Assembly (NCBI GenBank): GCA_963709175.1 | Contig: CAVPVK010000012.1 | Span: 186,001 to 250,000, forward strand | DNA from: JANXQG01 sp963709175 | GTDB taxonomy: Bacteria > Planctomycetota > Planctomycetia > Pirellulales > Thermoguttaceae | Reading direction: 5' to 3' | Length of the DNA stretch: 64,000 nt | Part shown: positions 16,794-25,885 of the stretch, one piece after another | Numbering within the stretch: position 1 is the first letter of the stretch | Layout: each line of letters starts with the position of its first letter | Program-made: the position numbers and the translations under genes | Notes under the pieces: generated by a model | Told to the model about the DNA's origin: nothing | Database searches by the model: none | What the model saw: only the letters and a program-made list of their open reading frames with translations

Positions 16794-17899
16794 GCGGCAT
16801 TCAACTACAGCGGCTCGGGATCCTGATGAAGCCGGAGCCGGGCAATCCCCAGGAGATCGAAGGCGTCCTGAATCCGGCTGCCGCTCGCGGCCCGGATGGC
16901 AAGCTCTATCTCTTTCCCCGACTGGTGGCAAGAGGCAATTATTCCCGCATCGGCGTCGCGCGGGTTCGCTTCAATGACGCCGGCGATCCGTGTGGGGTCC
17001 AGCGGCTCGGCATCGCACTGGAACCAGAGGCCGACTACGAGCGGCTGCCGAACGGCGGCGGTGGCTGCGAGGATCCGCGCGTCACGTTCGTGGAACCGCT
17101 TCAGCGCTACATGATGACCTACTCGGCGCTCTCGCCCATTGGCCCGCGGATTGCCGTGGCCGTATCGGAGGATCTGTTTCATTGGAAGCGACTGGGGCTC
17201 GCGGCCTTCGAGCCTTACGACGGGATCGATTTTGTCCACGTGGACAACAAGGATGCCAGCCTCTTCCCCGTCGCCATACCGAACCATGCCGGAAAAATGC
17301 AGATGGCCATGCTCCATCGCCCGCTTTTCCCCGGCACGCGTCCCGAGGAAACTGCCGGCCAGGCCGCGTCGCGCGAGGTGGACCTCGCGCATGAAAGCAT
17401 CTGGATTTCCTACTGTCCGATGGCATTGGAAGGCCCCGAGCCGCGTCACCTCGGCCTCTTCAATTCGCATCACCGCCTGGCGACGCCGGTGTCGCCTTGG
17501 GAGCGGCTCAAGATCGGCGCGGGCACTCCGCCCGTACTGACCCGCCACGGCTGGTTGATTCTCTACCACGGCGTGAGCGAAATGGCGGAGCCGAGCGAGG
17601 GCGGACGCAAGCTATGCTACGCGGCCGGGGTGATGGTGCTCTCGAAAGAGCATCCGCGCGTGATCCGCTATCGATCCGCGGCGCCGGTGTTGACGCCGAC
17701 GCTGCCGCAAGAGCGCGACGGGACCGTCGCCAACGTCGTGTTCCCCACCGGCATCGACCGCCGCGACGACCTCGGCCTGCCGGACCGTTTTGACGTTTAC
17801 TACGGAATGGCGGATAGCCGGATTGGCGTGGCCCGTCTGGACGTGCCGGAGTGCCTGCCGCCGGAACGATTCGTCGATCCGCCGCAGGCAAAGGTGTAA
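16790..17899 (+). CDS. GH130-type beta-mannoside phosphorylase
   Basis: A 369-residue five-bladed propeller of the GH130 type: LNPAAARGPDGKLYLFPRLV, GGGGCEDPRVT (catalytic Asp in the CEDPR block), HVDNKDASLFP, and PPVLTRHGWLILYHG. GH130 enzymes phosphorolyse beta-1,4- or beta-1,2-mannosides and release alpha-mannose-1-P, the substrate of the neighbouring mutase. No signal peptide, so it acts in the cytoplasm. The start overlaps the PMM stop. Linkage specificity cannot be read from the sequence. Confidence 0.85.
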   Translation: MSGIQLQRLGILMKPEPGNPQEIEGVLNPAAARGPDGKLYLFPRLVARGNYSRIGVARVRFNDAGDPCGVQRLGIALEPEADYERLPNGGGGCEDPRVTFVEPLQRYMMTYSALSPIGPRIAVAVSEDLFHWKRLGLAAFEPYDGIDFVHVDNKDASLFPVAIPNHAGKMQMAMLHRPLFPGTRPEETAGQAASREVDLAHESIWISYCPMALEGPEPRHLGLFNSHHRLATPVSPWERLKIGAGTPPVLTRHGWLILYHGVSEMAEPSEGGRKLCYAAGVMVLSKEHPRVIRYRSAAPVLTPTLPQERDGTVANVVFPTGIDRRDDLGLPDRFDVYYGMADSRIGVARLDVPECLPPERFVDPPQAKV

Positions 17900-17934
17900 C
17901 GTTCCCAATTCAGGGATAGAAGAGGAGGATAGTG

Positions 17935-20465
17935 ATGTTGAAACCCAATACCGATAAGCCCGCGGCGAAGCCGGGACCGAAGCCCGACGCTAACGACGAT
18001 CTGAAATCCCTGCCCATGCCGGAGATGGAGAAGAAACTTAGGACGTCGCCGGAGGGCCTCAGCCAGGCCGAGGCGGAGAAACGGCTGACCGAATACGGGC
18101 CCAACGAGATCAAAGAAGAGAAGACCAATCCGTTCCTCAAATTCCTCACCTACTTTTGGGGCCCCATCCCGTGGATGATCGAGATTGCGGTAGTTTTGTC
18201 GGGCGTGGTCGGGCACTGGGAGGATTTTGGCATCATCCTCTTTTTGCTTGTCTGCAACGCCGTCGTCGGATTCTGGGAAGAACGCCAGGCGGGCAACGCC
18301 ATTGCCGCCCTGAAGGCCAGCTTGGCGATCAAGGCCCGCGTGAAACGGGATGGGAAGTGGACCAACCCCGCAGCGCGTGAATTGGTGCCGGGCGACGTCA
18401 TCCGCATGCGCCTGGGCGACATCGTGCCGGCCGATGCACGCTTGCTGGATGGCGACCCGGTGGAGGTGGATCAGTCCGCGCTTACAGGCGAGTCATTGCC
18501 CGCCGAGCGCAAACCGGGCGAGGCCGTGTTTTCCGGGTCGATCATTCGTCAGGGTGAAATCGGCGCAATCGTTTATGCCACGGGCGCCAACACCTACTTC
18601 GGCAAGACGGCGCAACTGGTGCAGGAGGCGCACACCGTCAGCCATTTTCAACAGGCCGTACTGAAGATCGGCAAGTACTTGATCATCCTCGCGGTGGGAC
18701 TGGTGGCGGTGATTATTACGGTCGGTATCATCCGCGGCGAACCGATGCTCTACGCCAAACCGCCCAAGGACCCTGTCCTCTTATTCGCCCTCATCCTCAC
18801 CGTCGCAGCCATTCCCGTGGCCATGCCTACGGTGTTGTCGGTGACGATGGCGGTCGGCGCCCGCCTGCTCGCCAGGAAAAAGGCGATTGTGAGCAAGTTG
18901 GTGGCCATCGAGGAATTGGCGGGCGTAGACGTGCTCTGCTCGGACAAGACCGGCACCTTGACCCAAAACAAACTGACGCTGGGCGATCCGTTCAGCGTCA
19001 ACGGCATCCCCGCCGACCAAGTCATCCTCGACGCCGCGCTGGCGTCGCGCGCGACAATAACGACACCATCGACCTGGCCGTCCTGGCCGGACTGAAAGAC
19101 AAGAACTCGTTGGAGGCTTATGAGGTGCTCCATTTCCAGCCGTTCGACCCAGTACATAGCGCACCGAGGCGAGTGTCAAATCCAAGGACGGAAAGGCGTT
19201 CAAGGTGACGAAGGGAGCGCCGCAGGTGATCTTGGCATTGTCGGCCGATGTCGGAGAGGTGAAGCCCGCCGTCGAGAAGGCGGTCAACGAATTCGCGGCA
19301 CGCGGCTTCCGATCGCTGGGAGTGGCGCGGGCCGAGGGCGACGGGCCATGGCAGTTTGTCGGCGTTTTGCCCTTGTTCGATCCGCCGCGGGAAGACGCCA
19401 AGGCGACCATCGCGACCGCGCGGCAGATGGGCGTCGAGGTCAAGATGGTTACAGGCGATGCACTGGCCATCGCCGAGGAAACCGCCAAGAAGTTGGACAT
19501 GGGCACGAATATCCTCGACGCCGCCACCCTGGGCGACTCCAAGAAGCAAGAGACCGCGGCAGTCGCCGAGTCCATCGAAAAGGCCGATGGCTTCGCGCAG
19601 GTTTTCCCCGAACACAAGTTCCACATTGTGGATGTCCTGCAAAAACGCGGCCACATTGTCGGCATGACGGGCGACGGGGTGAACGATGCCCCCGCGCTGA
19701 AGAAGGCCGACTGCGGCATCGCCGTCTCGGGCGCGACCGACGCGGCCCGCGCTGCGGCATCCATCGTGCTGGTGGCGCCGGTCTTTCGGTGATCATCGAC
19801 GCTATCAAGGAGAGCCGGAAAATCTTCCAGCGGATGAATAGCTACGCGATCTACCGCATCGCCGAGACGCTGCGCGTGCTGTTGCTGATGACGCTGGCGA
19901 TCCTGATCTTCAAGTTTTATCCGGTGACCGCGGTGATGATCGTGATGATCGCGCTGCTCAATGACGCCGCGATCCTGTCCATCGCCTATGACAATGTTCA
20001 TTACAAGGACAAGCCCGAAGCCTGGAACATGCGCATGGTGCTGGGAATCTCCACGGTGCTCGGCGTGATTGGGGTCGTCTCTGCCTTCGGCTTGTTCTAT
20101 CTCGGTGAGCGCGTCTTTAATCTCGACCGCGCCACATCCAGACTCTAATGTATTTGAAACTGTCCGTGGCGGGACATCTGACGATCTTCCTGACGCGGAC
20201 GCGCGGCCCGTTCTGGTCCATACGCCCCGCGCGAATTCTATGGGTGGCCGTGCTCGGTACGCAAATCGTGGCGACGTTGATCGCAGTTTATGGACTGTTC
20301 ATGACACCCCTTGGCTGGGGTTGGGCGCTGTTTGTTTGGGGCTACGCCCTGGCCTGGTTCCTCGTGAATGACCGCGTGAAACTGTTCGCGTACAGGGTGT
20401 TGGATCCAACTGCCTTGCCCCTATTGGCCAAGAGAGTCAGGACTCCCATTGCCTTTGCCCCATAG
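17935..20465 (+). CDS. P-type ATPase, plasma-membrane H+-ATPase type, four frameshifts
   Basis: A P3A-like cation pump. Visible: N-terminal GLSQAEAEKRLTEYGPNEI, TGES loop (VDQSALTGESLP), phosphorylation site CSDKTGTLTQNK, hinge MTGDGVNDAPALKKADCGIAVS, and C-terminal helices (SYAIYRIAETLRVLLLMTLAIL). Single-base deletions at about 19055, 19162, 19786 and 20136 break the frame, and the protein sense continues after each one. Start ATG 17935 with AGGAGG six bases before it. The apparent stop at 20465 lies inside the next promoter, so the true end may differ. Proton specificity is inferred. Confidence 0.85.
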
Positions 20466-20633
20466 GGGCATATAATGACGGTGTTGGAAGAGTCGCGGCC
20501 CACATGACTGCGACTTTTCAGTGAATTTGTCGGACGACTAGATAGAGGGCAACCCGGCCGTGCCGGGGGGCTCGTTAGCGAGTAAGCCGACGTGGTCGAA
20601 TACCTCCGGGTTTTCCGCCACGTCGGCTTTTTT
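20449..20633 (+). promoter_or_regulatory. Repeated leader element, copy G
   Basis: TTGCCT (20449-20454), 16-bp spacer with the palindrome GCCCC-ATA-GGGGC, then a consensus TATAAT (20471-20476). P1 pairs GAAGAGTCGC with GCGACTTTTC. Box 1 is GTCGGACGACT (20529-20539). P2 is GGGC-AA-CCCGGC ... GCCGGG-GG-GCTC. Box 2 is AGTAAGCCGAC (20581-20591). Terminator arms AAGCCGACGTGG (20584-20595) and CCACGTCGGC (20618-20627), T run to 20633. It ends 55 nt before the stress-protein start. Confidence 0.85.
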
Positions 20634-20688
20634 CGTTTTGAACCGGCTTTTGTCGAGTTCCACCTGCTACCCAATAAGGAACTGAATC

Positions 20689-21222
20689 ATGTCTGAGAAG
20701 AACTCTGTTGTCGCTATTTTCGAAACTCACAACCAAGCCGAGGACGCCGTTCGTGAACTCCAGAAGGACGGCTTCGACATGAAGAAGCTCTCGATCGTCG
20801 GCAAGGATTACCACACCGACGAGCACGTCGTCGGCTACTACAACACCGGCGACCGCATGATGTATTGGGGCAAGCTGGGGGCCTTCTGGGGCGGCTTCTG
20901 GGGGCTGCTCTTCGGCTCCGCCTTCTTCTGGGTGCCGGGCATCGGTCCGCTCGTCGTGGCGGGACCGCTCGTGACCTGGATCATCGCCGCGCTCGAAGGC
21001 GCCGTCATGACGGGAGGACTGTCCGCCCTCGGCGCAGGACTCTACAGTATCGGGATTCCCAAGAACAGCATCGTACAGTACGAGACCGAGGTGAAGAGCG
21101 GCAAGCTTCTCCTGGTTGCCCACGGAACCGCCGACGAAGTGGAACACGCGCAGAACCTCCTGCATCAGACGGGAGTGGAGACAGCAACGGTTCATGCCCA
21201 GCGAGTCGCAGTCGGCGTGTAA
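20689..21222 (+). CDS. DUF1269-like general stress protein with membrane hairpin
   Basis: A 177-residue protein. Residues 1-50 resemble the YflT/GsiB-type alpha-beta domain (VVAIFETHNQAEDAVRELQKDGFDMKKLSIVG). The middle is a glycine-rich hydrophobic hairpin (GAFWGGFWGLLFGSAFFW, GPLVVAGPLVTWIIAALEGA). The C-terminal part repeats the alpha-beta pattern (GKLLLVAHGTADEVEHAQNLL). It is likely membrane-associated. AATAAGGAACTGA precedes the ATG. First gene behind leader copy G. Confidence 0.75.
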   Translation: MSEKNSVVAIFETHNQAEDAVRELQKDGFDMKKLSIVGKDYHTDEHVVGYYNTGDRMMYWGKLGAFWGGFWGLLFGSAFFWVPGIGPLVVAGPLVTWIIAALEGAVMTGGLSALGAGLYSIGIPKNSIVQYETEVKSGKLLLVAHGTADEVEHAQNLLHQTGVETATVHAQRVAVGV

Positions 21223-21224
21223 CC

Positions 21225-22373
21225 ATGGAAATGGAAACCCATGGTCCCAGACATCATTCGTACCGGCTGAAAGCGGCGATCGTGATCCTCATCGCGCTGG
21301 TTGTCGGCGGAGCGCTCTATTTCGGCGTCATGGCATGGTATTTCACGGGGGTCGATCCCGGAGGCGGCCCCTCGGGCTTCGGCGGGGAGGCCGCGAAGTC
21401 GTCTCCCGCTGCCGAGGGCCAGGGGAACCTGGCCCTTCCTCCTTTTTCAAACAAACTATTTTCGGAAGTTCAAGTTATGTGGATACACTACACTGCCATT
21501 GGCCTGGGCGTCGCCCTGGTCCTGATCGCCTTGTACCTGTTGAGTTGCATCCGTATTCTCAACGAGTACCAGCGCGGTGTTATTTTCCGCCTCGGCCGCG
21601 CCATGCCCAAGCCCAAGGGACCGGGGCTGATCATGGTCTTTTCGCCCGTCGATAGCATGGTGCGCGTGGACTTGCGGACCATAGCAAGAGTCATCGAGCC
21701 CCAGGACATCATCACCCGGGACAACGTCTCGGTACGCGTCAATGCCGTGCTCTATTTCCGGGTTGTGGATCCCATGCGGTCTGTCTTGGAGGTGGCCGAC
21801 TTCTTGTTCGCCACCTCCCAGGTGGCGTTGACGACCTTGCGCAGCACGCTGGGGCAGGCGGAACTCGACGACCTGTTGACGGAGCGGGATAAAGTGAACC
21901 GCCGCTTGCAAGAGATCATCGATGGGCATACCGAGCCGTGGGGAGTGAAAGTCTCCGTCGTGGAAGTCAAGGATGTAGACCTTCCCGAGCCGATGAAGCG
22001 GTCGATGGCCCATCAGGCAGAGGCCGAACGCGACCGGCGTGCGAAGGTCATTAACGCGGAGGGAGAGTTCCAGGCCGCGGACAAACTCCGCCAAGCCGCC
22101 CAGATCATGACGCCCTATCCCATGGCGATGCAAATGCGCTATCTCCAGGCCCTCGCCGAGGTAGCCTCGGAGAAGAATTCCACCATCATTTTCCCGTTGC
22201 CACTGGAATTGTTGGCACCGTTCATGAAAAGCGGCCGAGACGGCGCGAGTGCTGCCACGCTGACCAGCGTGCGACCCGAAGACACACGGCTGGGGGCGAG
22301 GGATTCTTCACAATCGGGAAATGCCCCTGTGTCCGCAGCAATACCGGCGACGGTGAGCGGGAATGGCCGGTAG
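21225..22373 (+). CDS. SPFH/band-7 (stomatin/slipin) protein with extra N-terminal membrane segment
   Basis: The frame is open from ATG 21225. Residues 1-85 hold one membrane helix (AAIVILIALVVGGALYFGVM) and a Gly/Pro-rich outer segment. A second helix (YTAIGLGVALVLIALYLLS) is followed by the band-7 domain: ILNEYQRGVIFRLGR, PGLIMVFSPVDSMVRVDLR, DVDLPEPMKRSMAHQAEAERDRRAKVI. Normal stomatin-like proteins would start near Met 21478, so the extension may be a fused small membrane gene. Such proteins organise membrane microdomains and bind ATPases or proteases; the next gene is an ATPase. Confidence 0.8.
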   Translation: MEMETHGPRHHSYRLKAAIVILIALVVGGALYFGVMAWYFTGVDPGGGPSGFGGEAAKSSPAAEGQGNLALPPFSNKLFSEVQVMWIHYTAIGLGVALVLIALYLLSCIRILNEYQRGVIFRLGRAMPKPKGPGLIMVFSPVDSMVRVDLRTIARVIEPQDIITRDNVSVRVNAVLYFRVVDPMRSVLEVADFLFATSQVALTTLRSTLGQAELDDLLTERDKVNRRLQEIIDGHTEPWGVKVSVVEVKDVDLPEPMKRSMAHQAEAERDRRAKVINAEGEFQAADKLRQAAQIMTPYPMAMQMRYLQALAEVASEKNSTIIFPLPLELLAPFMKSGRDGASAATLTSVRPEDTRLGARDSSQSGNAPVSAAIPATVSGNGR

Positions 22374-22384
22374 CATGCCCAGGC

Positions 22385-24805
22385 ATGGCGTCGAATACGA
22401 TGCAAGCGGTCGAAAACAAATCGGGTGTTCAGACTCCACGCTCGGCGCCATCAAGCGGGAAGGGTCCCGATGTGGCATCTACGTCGGGGCCGGTGAAGAT
22501 CGCGACGGGTCTCACGAGCGACGAAGCCAGCCGCCGGTTGAAGCAATTCGGTCCCAACGCGGTGCCGGACACGACTCAGAATCCGTTCCGCATCGCACTG
22601 GAAAAATTCTGGGCGCCGGTTCCCTGGATGCTGGAAGCCGCGATCGTGCTTCAGACGGTGCTCGGCGAGTATACCGGGGCAGCGATCATCGCGGGCCTGC
22701 TGGTATTTAACGCCGTGCTCGGATTTGTTCAAGAAGGCCGCGCCCGGGCAACGCTTGCCGCCCTGAAATCGCGGCTGGCGCTGTCGGCGACCGTACGCCG
22801 CAACGGGGCCTGGACAAATCTTCCCGCCGCGGAACTGGTGCCCGGCGACATCGTAAAACTCTCGCTGGGGGCCGTGGTTGCCGCCGACGTTCGCCTGGCG
22901 GAGGGATCGGTTCAAATTGACCAGTCCATGCTCACCGGCGAATCGATCCCCATCGAAGCCGGCCCGAACTTCCAGACCTATGCCGGGGCGCTGATCCGGC
23001 GCGGCGAGGCGGTTGCCGAGGTGACGGCGACCGCCGCCCGCACCAAGTTCGGTCGGACCGCCGAGCTTGTGCTCAAGGCCCATGTCGTGAGTTCCCAGCA
23101 GAAGGCCGTGCTCCGCGTGGTGCGCAATCTGGCGATGTTCAACGGCGCCCTGATCACCGTCCTGGCGGCGTATGCCTGGATGCACGCCATGCCGGCGGTC
23201 GAGATCATTGCGCTGGTGCTCACGGCGATCCTGGCCTCGATCCCCGTGGCGCTGCCGGCCACTTTCACCCTTGCGGCGGCAGTCGGCGCGCGGTCGCTGG
23301 CACACCAAGGCGTTCTGCCGACCCGCCTCTCGGCCGTGGACGAGGCGGCATCCATCGATGTCCTGTGCGTCGATAAGACGGGCACGCTGACACGCAATGA
23401 ACTGAAGGTGACTACCGTCCACCCGCTGCCTGGCTTCGACGAGCCCCGCGTGCTGGCATTTGCCGCGCTGGCCAGTTCCCACGGCGGCCAGGACTCCGTC
23501 GATGCCGCCATTCGTGCCGCCGCCGCGGGCAAGAATCCCGCCGACCTGCCAAAACGGCTGAGTTTCCTGCCCTTCGATCCGGCCACGAAAATGTCCGAGG
23601 CGACAGCGGTCGATCCGAGCGGCGGCAAACTGCGGATCGTGAAGGGGGCCTTTGCCGTGGTCGCCAGCCTCGCCCAACCATCGCCAACGGCTTCCACGGC
23701 AGCCGGCGAACTGGAATCGCGAGGATTCAGGGTCCTGGCGGTCGCCATCGGTCCGCCGTCAGAGCTCAAGCTGGCGGGTCTCATCGCTCTTAGCGACCCG
23801 CCTCGGCCAGAATCGGCAGGGCTCGTCGCGGAACTACGTGCGTTGGGTGTGCGGACCGTGATGGTCACCGGCGACGCGCCGGCAACGGCGGCCATCGTGG
23901 CTCACGCGGTGGGCCTTGAGGGACCGGTCTGCCCGGCAGGGCCGATCCCAGACAATGTCCGCCTGCAAGATTTCGCGGTTTTCGCCGGCGTCCTGCCGGA
24001 GGGCAAGTATGACCTGGTAAAGGCGTTCCAGAAAGGCGGTCACGGCGTCGGCATGTGTGGTGACGGCGTCAACGACGCCCCGGCGCTTCGTCAAGCGCAG
24101 ATGGGGATCGCGGTCTCGACGGCGACCGACGTCGCCAAATCGGCAGCCGGGATCGTGCTCACCGTCGCGGGACTCGGCGGCATTGTGGCTTCGGTCAAGG
24201 AAGGCCGGATAACATTCCAGCGAATCCTGACCTATACGCTCAACTCCGTGAACAAGAAGGTCGTCCAGGTGCTCTTCCTGGCGGTTGGTCTGATTATGAC
24301 CGGGCACGCGATTCTGACCCCGTTGCTGATGGTCGTCGTCATGATTACCGGCGACTTCCTGGGAATGTCGTTGACCACGGACCATGTGCGGCCGTCTCCC
24401 CGGCCCAACGTCTGGGGAATCGGCAGATTGACGATCGCCGGCGTCTTTATCGGACTCGCCGAACTTGTTTTTTGCAGCGCCGTTCTGGCCGTCGGCGAAT
24501 TCGGCATGGGATTCAAGATCGGGGTGTTGAGAACTCTGGCCTTTGTCGTGATCGTGTTCGGCAATCAGGCGACGACCTATGCCGTTCGCGAGCGCAGACG
24601 CCTTTGGTCCTCCCGTCCCAGCTTCTGGCTCGCGATGTCATCGGTCGCCGATATCTCGATCGCCGCGACGTTGGCCATCAGTGGAATCCTCATCACGCCT
24701 TTGCCGATGATCGTTGTGGCCGGCACGCTTGCCGCGGCGGTCATTTTTGCCTTGGTCGTGGATGCGGCCAAGGTGCCCGTCTTCGGGCGGCTCGGGATCG
24801 CATGA
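22385..24805 (+). CDS. P-type ATPase, second copy, intact
   Basis: An 806-residue P3A-like pump: GLTSDEASRRLKQFGPNAV, VQIDQSMLTGESIPI, phosphorylation site CVDKTGTLTRNE, and GMCGDGVNDAPALRQAQMGIAVS (Cys replaces the usual Thr before GDGVND). Ten hydrophobic segments are expected. Unlike the pump at 17935 it is unbroken, and sequence differs enough to be a diverged paralogue rather than a recent duplicate. It follows the band-7 gene by 11 bases. Proton transport is inferred from the family. Confidence 0.88.
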   Translation: MASNTMQAVENKSGVQTPRSAPSSGKGPDVASTSGPVKIATGLTSDEASRRLKQFGPNAVPDTTQNPFRIALEKFWAPVPWMLEAAIVLQTVLGEYTGAAIIAGLLVFNAVLGFVQEGRARATLAALKSRLALSATVRRNGAWTNLPAAELVPGDIVKLSLGAVVAADVRLAEGSVQIDQSMLTGESIPIEAGPNFQTYAGALIRRGEAVAEVTATAARTKFGRTAELVLKAHVVSSQQKAVLRVVRNLAMFNGALITVLAAYAWMHAMPAVEIIALVLTAILASIPVALPATFTLAAAVGARSLAHQGVLPTRLSAVDEAASIDVLCVDKTGTLTRNELKVTTVHPLPGFDEPRVLAFAALASSHGGQDSVDAAIRAAAAGKNPADLPKRLSFLPFDPATKMSEATAVDPSGGKLRIVKGAFAVVASLAQPSPTASTAAGELESRGFRVLAVAIGPPSELKLAGLIALSDPPRPESAGLVAELRALGVRTVMVTGDAPATAAIVAHAVGLEGPVCPAGPIPDNVRLQDFAVFAGVLPEGKYDLVKAFQKGGHGVGMCGDGVNDAPALRQAQMGIAVSTATDVAKSAAGIVLTVAGLGGIVASVKEGRITFQRILTYTLNSVNKKVVQVLFLAVGLIMTGHAILTPLLMVVVMITGDFLGMSLTTDHVRPSPRPNVWGIGRLTIAGVFIGLAELVFCSAVLAVGEFGMGFKIGVLRTLAFVVIVFGNQATTYAVRERRRLWSSRPSFWLAMSSVADISIAATLAISGILITPLPMIVVAGTLAAAVIFALVVDAAKVPVFGRLGIA

Positions 24806-24842
24806 TCATCAATCAACTTGAGCGGACAGAGGAACATGCCCG

Positions 24843-25027
24843 TTGCCTTTGCCCCGCGGGGGCGTACAATGAGGGTGTAGGAAGAGTCGCGGCCCACTTG
24901 ACCACGACTTCTCCGTGAATTTGTCGGATGACTAAATGAAGAGCAACCCGGCCGTGCCGGGGGGCTCGTTTGTAAGTAAGCCGACGTGGTCGAATACCTT
25001 GGGGTATCCGGCCACGTCGGCTTTTTT
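24843..25027 (+). promoter_or_regulatory. Repeated leader element, copy H
   Basis: TTGCCT (24843-24848), 16-bp spacer with GCCCC-GCG-GGGGC, TACAAT (24865-24870). P1 pairs most of GGAAGAGTCG with CGACTTCTCC. Box 1 GTCGGATGACT is 24923-24933. P2 is GAGC-AA-CCCGGC ... GCCGGG-GG-GCTC. Box 2 AGTAAGCCGAC is 24975-24985. Terminator arms AAGCCGACGTGG (24978-24989) and CCACGTCGGC (25012-25021), T run to 25027. This copy is closest to the consensus. It ends 116 nt before the next start, the longest gap of the set. Confidence 0.85.
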
Positions 25028-25143
25028 CGTTTTCCCAGACGTCATTTCAAGAACCCGGTACGCAGCCCGGAAGGCAATGCCAAATCCCGGTTTGTGAAAT
25101 GGACTAGAACACCCGCTTATCAAGCCATGGGGAGTGCGCGGTC

Positions 25144-25839
25144 ATGCCACCGGTAAACCAACTCGTTCAGCGTCTGTCCGACGAAGTCATCGCGGCACGG
25201 GAACGACTCAACTCGCTCCAAACGGAAGCCACCCAAGTCTTCCATGGCCAGGAACAGCGATTCAAGCGTTACGTTGCCCTGGCGGATCGCATCCGCGCGA
25301 TCTTTCAGCCGCGCATCGAGGCGCTCACGGAGGTCAACGTCTTCAAAGACATCAAGATAAGCGTGAGCCTCGAACGACAAGGCCCGGAGGGGCTGGGAAT
25401 TCACGTGGAAACGACCACCCTCTCCGTTCCCTATTCCGAGGAATCTCCGGCCAAGGTGGTCCTTGCCTTTCGCGTGAGCCATGACGGCACGATCGAAAAC
25501 GCAGTCATCGAGTACGTCTTGGAAATCCTTCCCATCTATATCAAATTCGTTGGCCACGTTCAACTGCTGGTCCCGTTGGACAATCCCAGCGATGAGGCGA
25601 TCGCCGCCTGGCTCGATGACCGCCTGGTGGAATTCACTCGGACCTACTTGGCTTTGTCCTTCACGGACCAATACCAAACGAAAAGCCTGGAGACGGATCC
25701 CGTGATGAACGTCCAGTTTCCGAGGGCTTTTGCCGCAGGGAAGAAGGAAGATCATGGCCGGACCTATTACTTCTACACGAAGGAATCGTTGCAGGATTTC
25801 GAGAAGGCCCCGTCCGACTACATCGGGGCCGCTTCGTAA
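25144..25839 (+). CDS. Uncharacterised protein with C-terminal YHS-like domain lacking cysteines
   Basis: A 231-residue protein. Residues 1-55 are a coiled-coil-like amphipathic stretch (RLSDEVIAARERLNSLQTEA). The middle is beta-rich. The last 45 residues (TDPVMNVQFPRAFAAGKKED then GRTYYFYTKESLQDFEKAPSDY) align by eye with the YHS domain (DPVCGM...YYFCS..C...F...P..Y), but each usual cysteine is replaced, so metal binding is doubtful. GGGGAG lies upstream of ATG. First gene behind leader copy H. Confidence 0.6.
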   Translation: MPPVNQLVQRLSDEVIAARERLNSLQTEATQVFHGQEQRFKRYVALADRIRAIFQPRIEALTEVNVFKDIKISVSLERQGPEGLGIHVETTTLSVPYSEESPAKVVLAFRVSHDGTIENAVIEYVLEILPIYIKFVGHVQLLVPLDNPSDEAIAAWLDDRLVEFTRTYLALSFTDQYQTKSLETDPVMNVQFPRAFAAGKKEDHGRTYYFYTKESLQDFEKAPSDYIGAAS

Positions 25840-25885
25840 ATACACCACGTCAAGGTTGATATCTTAACATGAAAGGCTGAAACAC

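Noticed and set aside
19120..20148. A 342-codon Arg-rich open frame as a separate gene
   Set aside because: Only its last part (after about 19786) is the ATPase C-terminus; the earlier part is an out-of-frame shadow joined by an indel.
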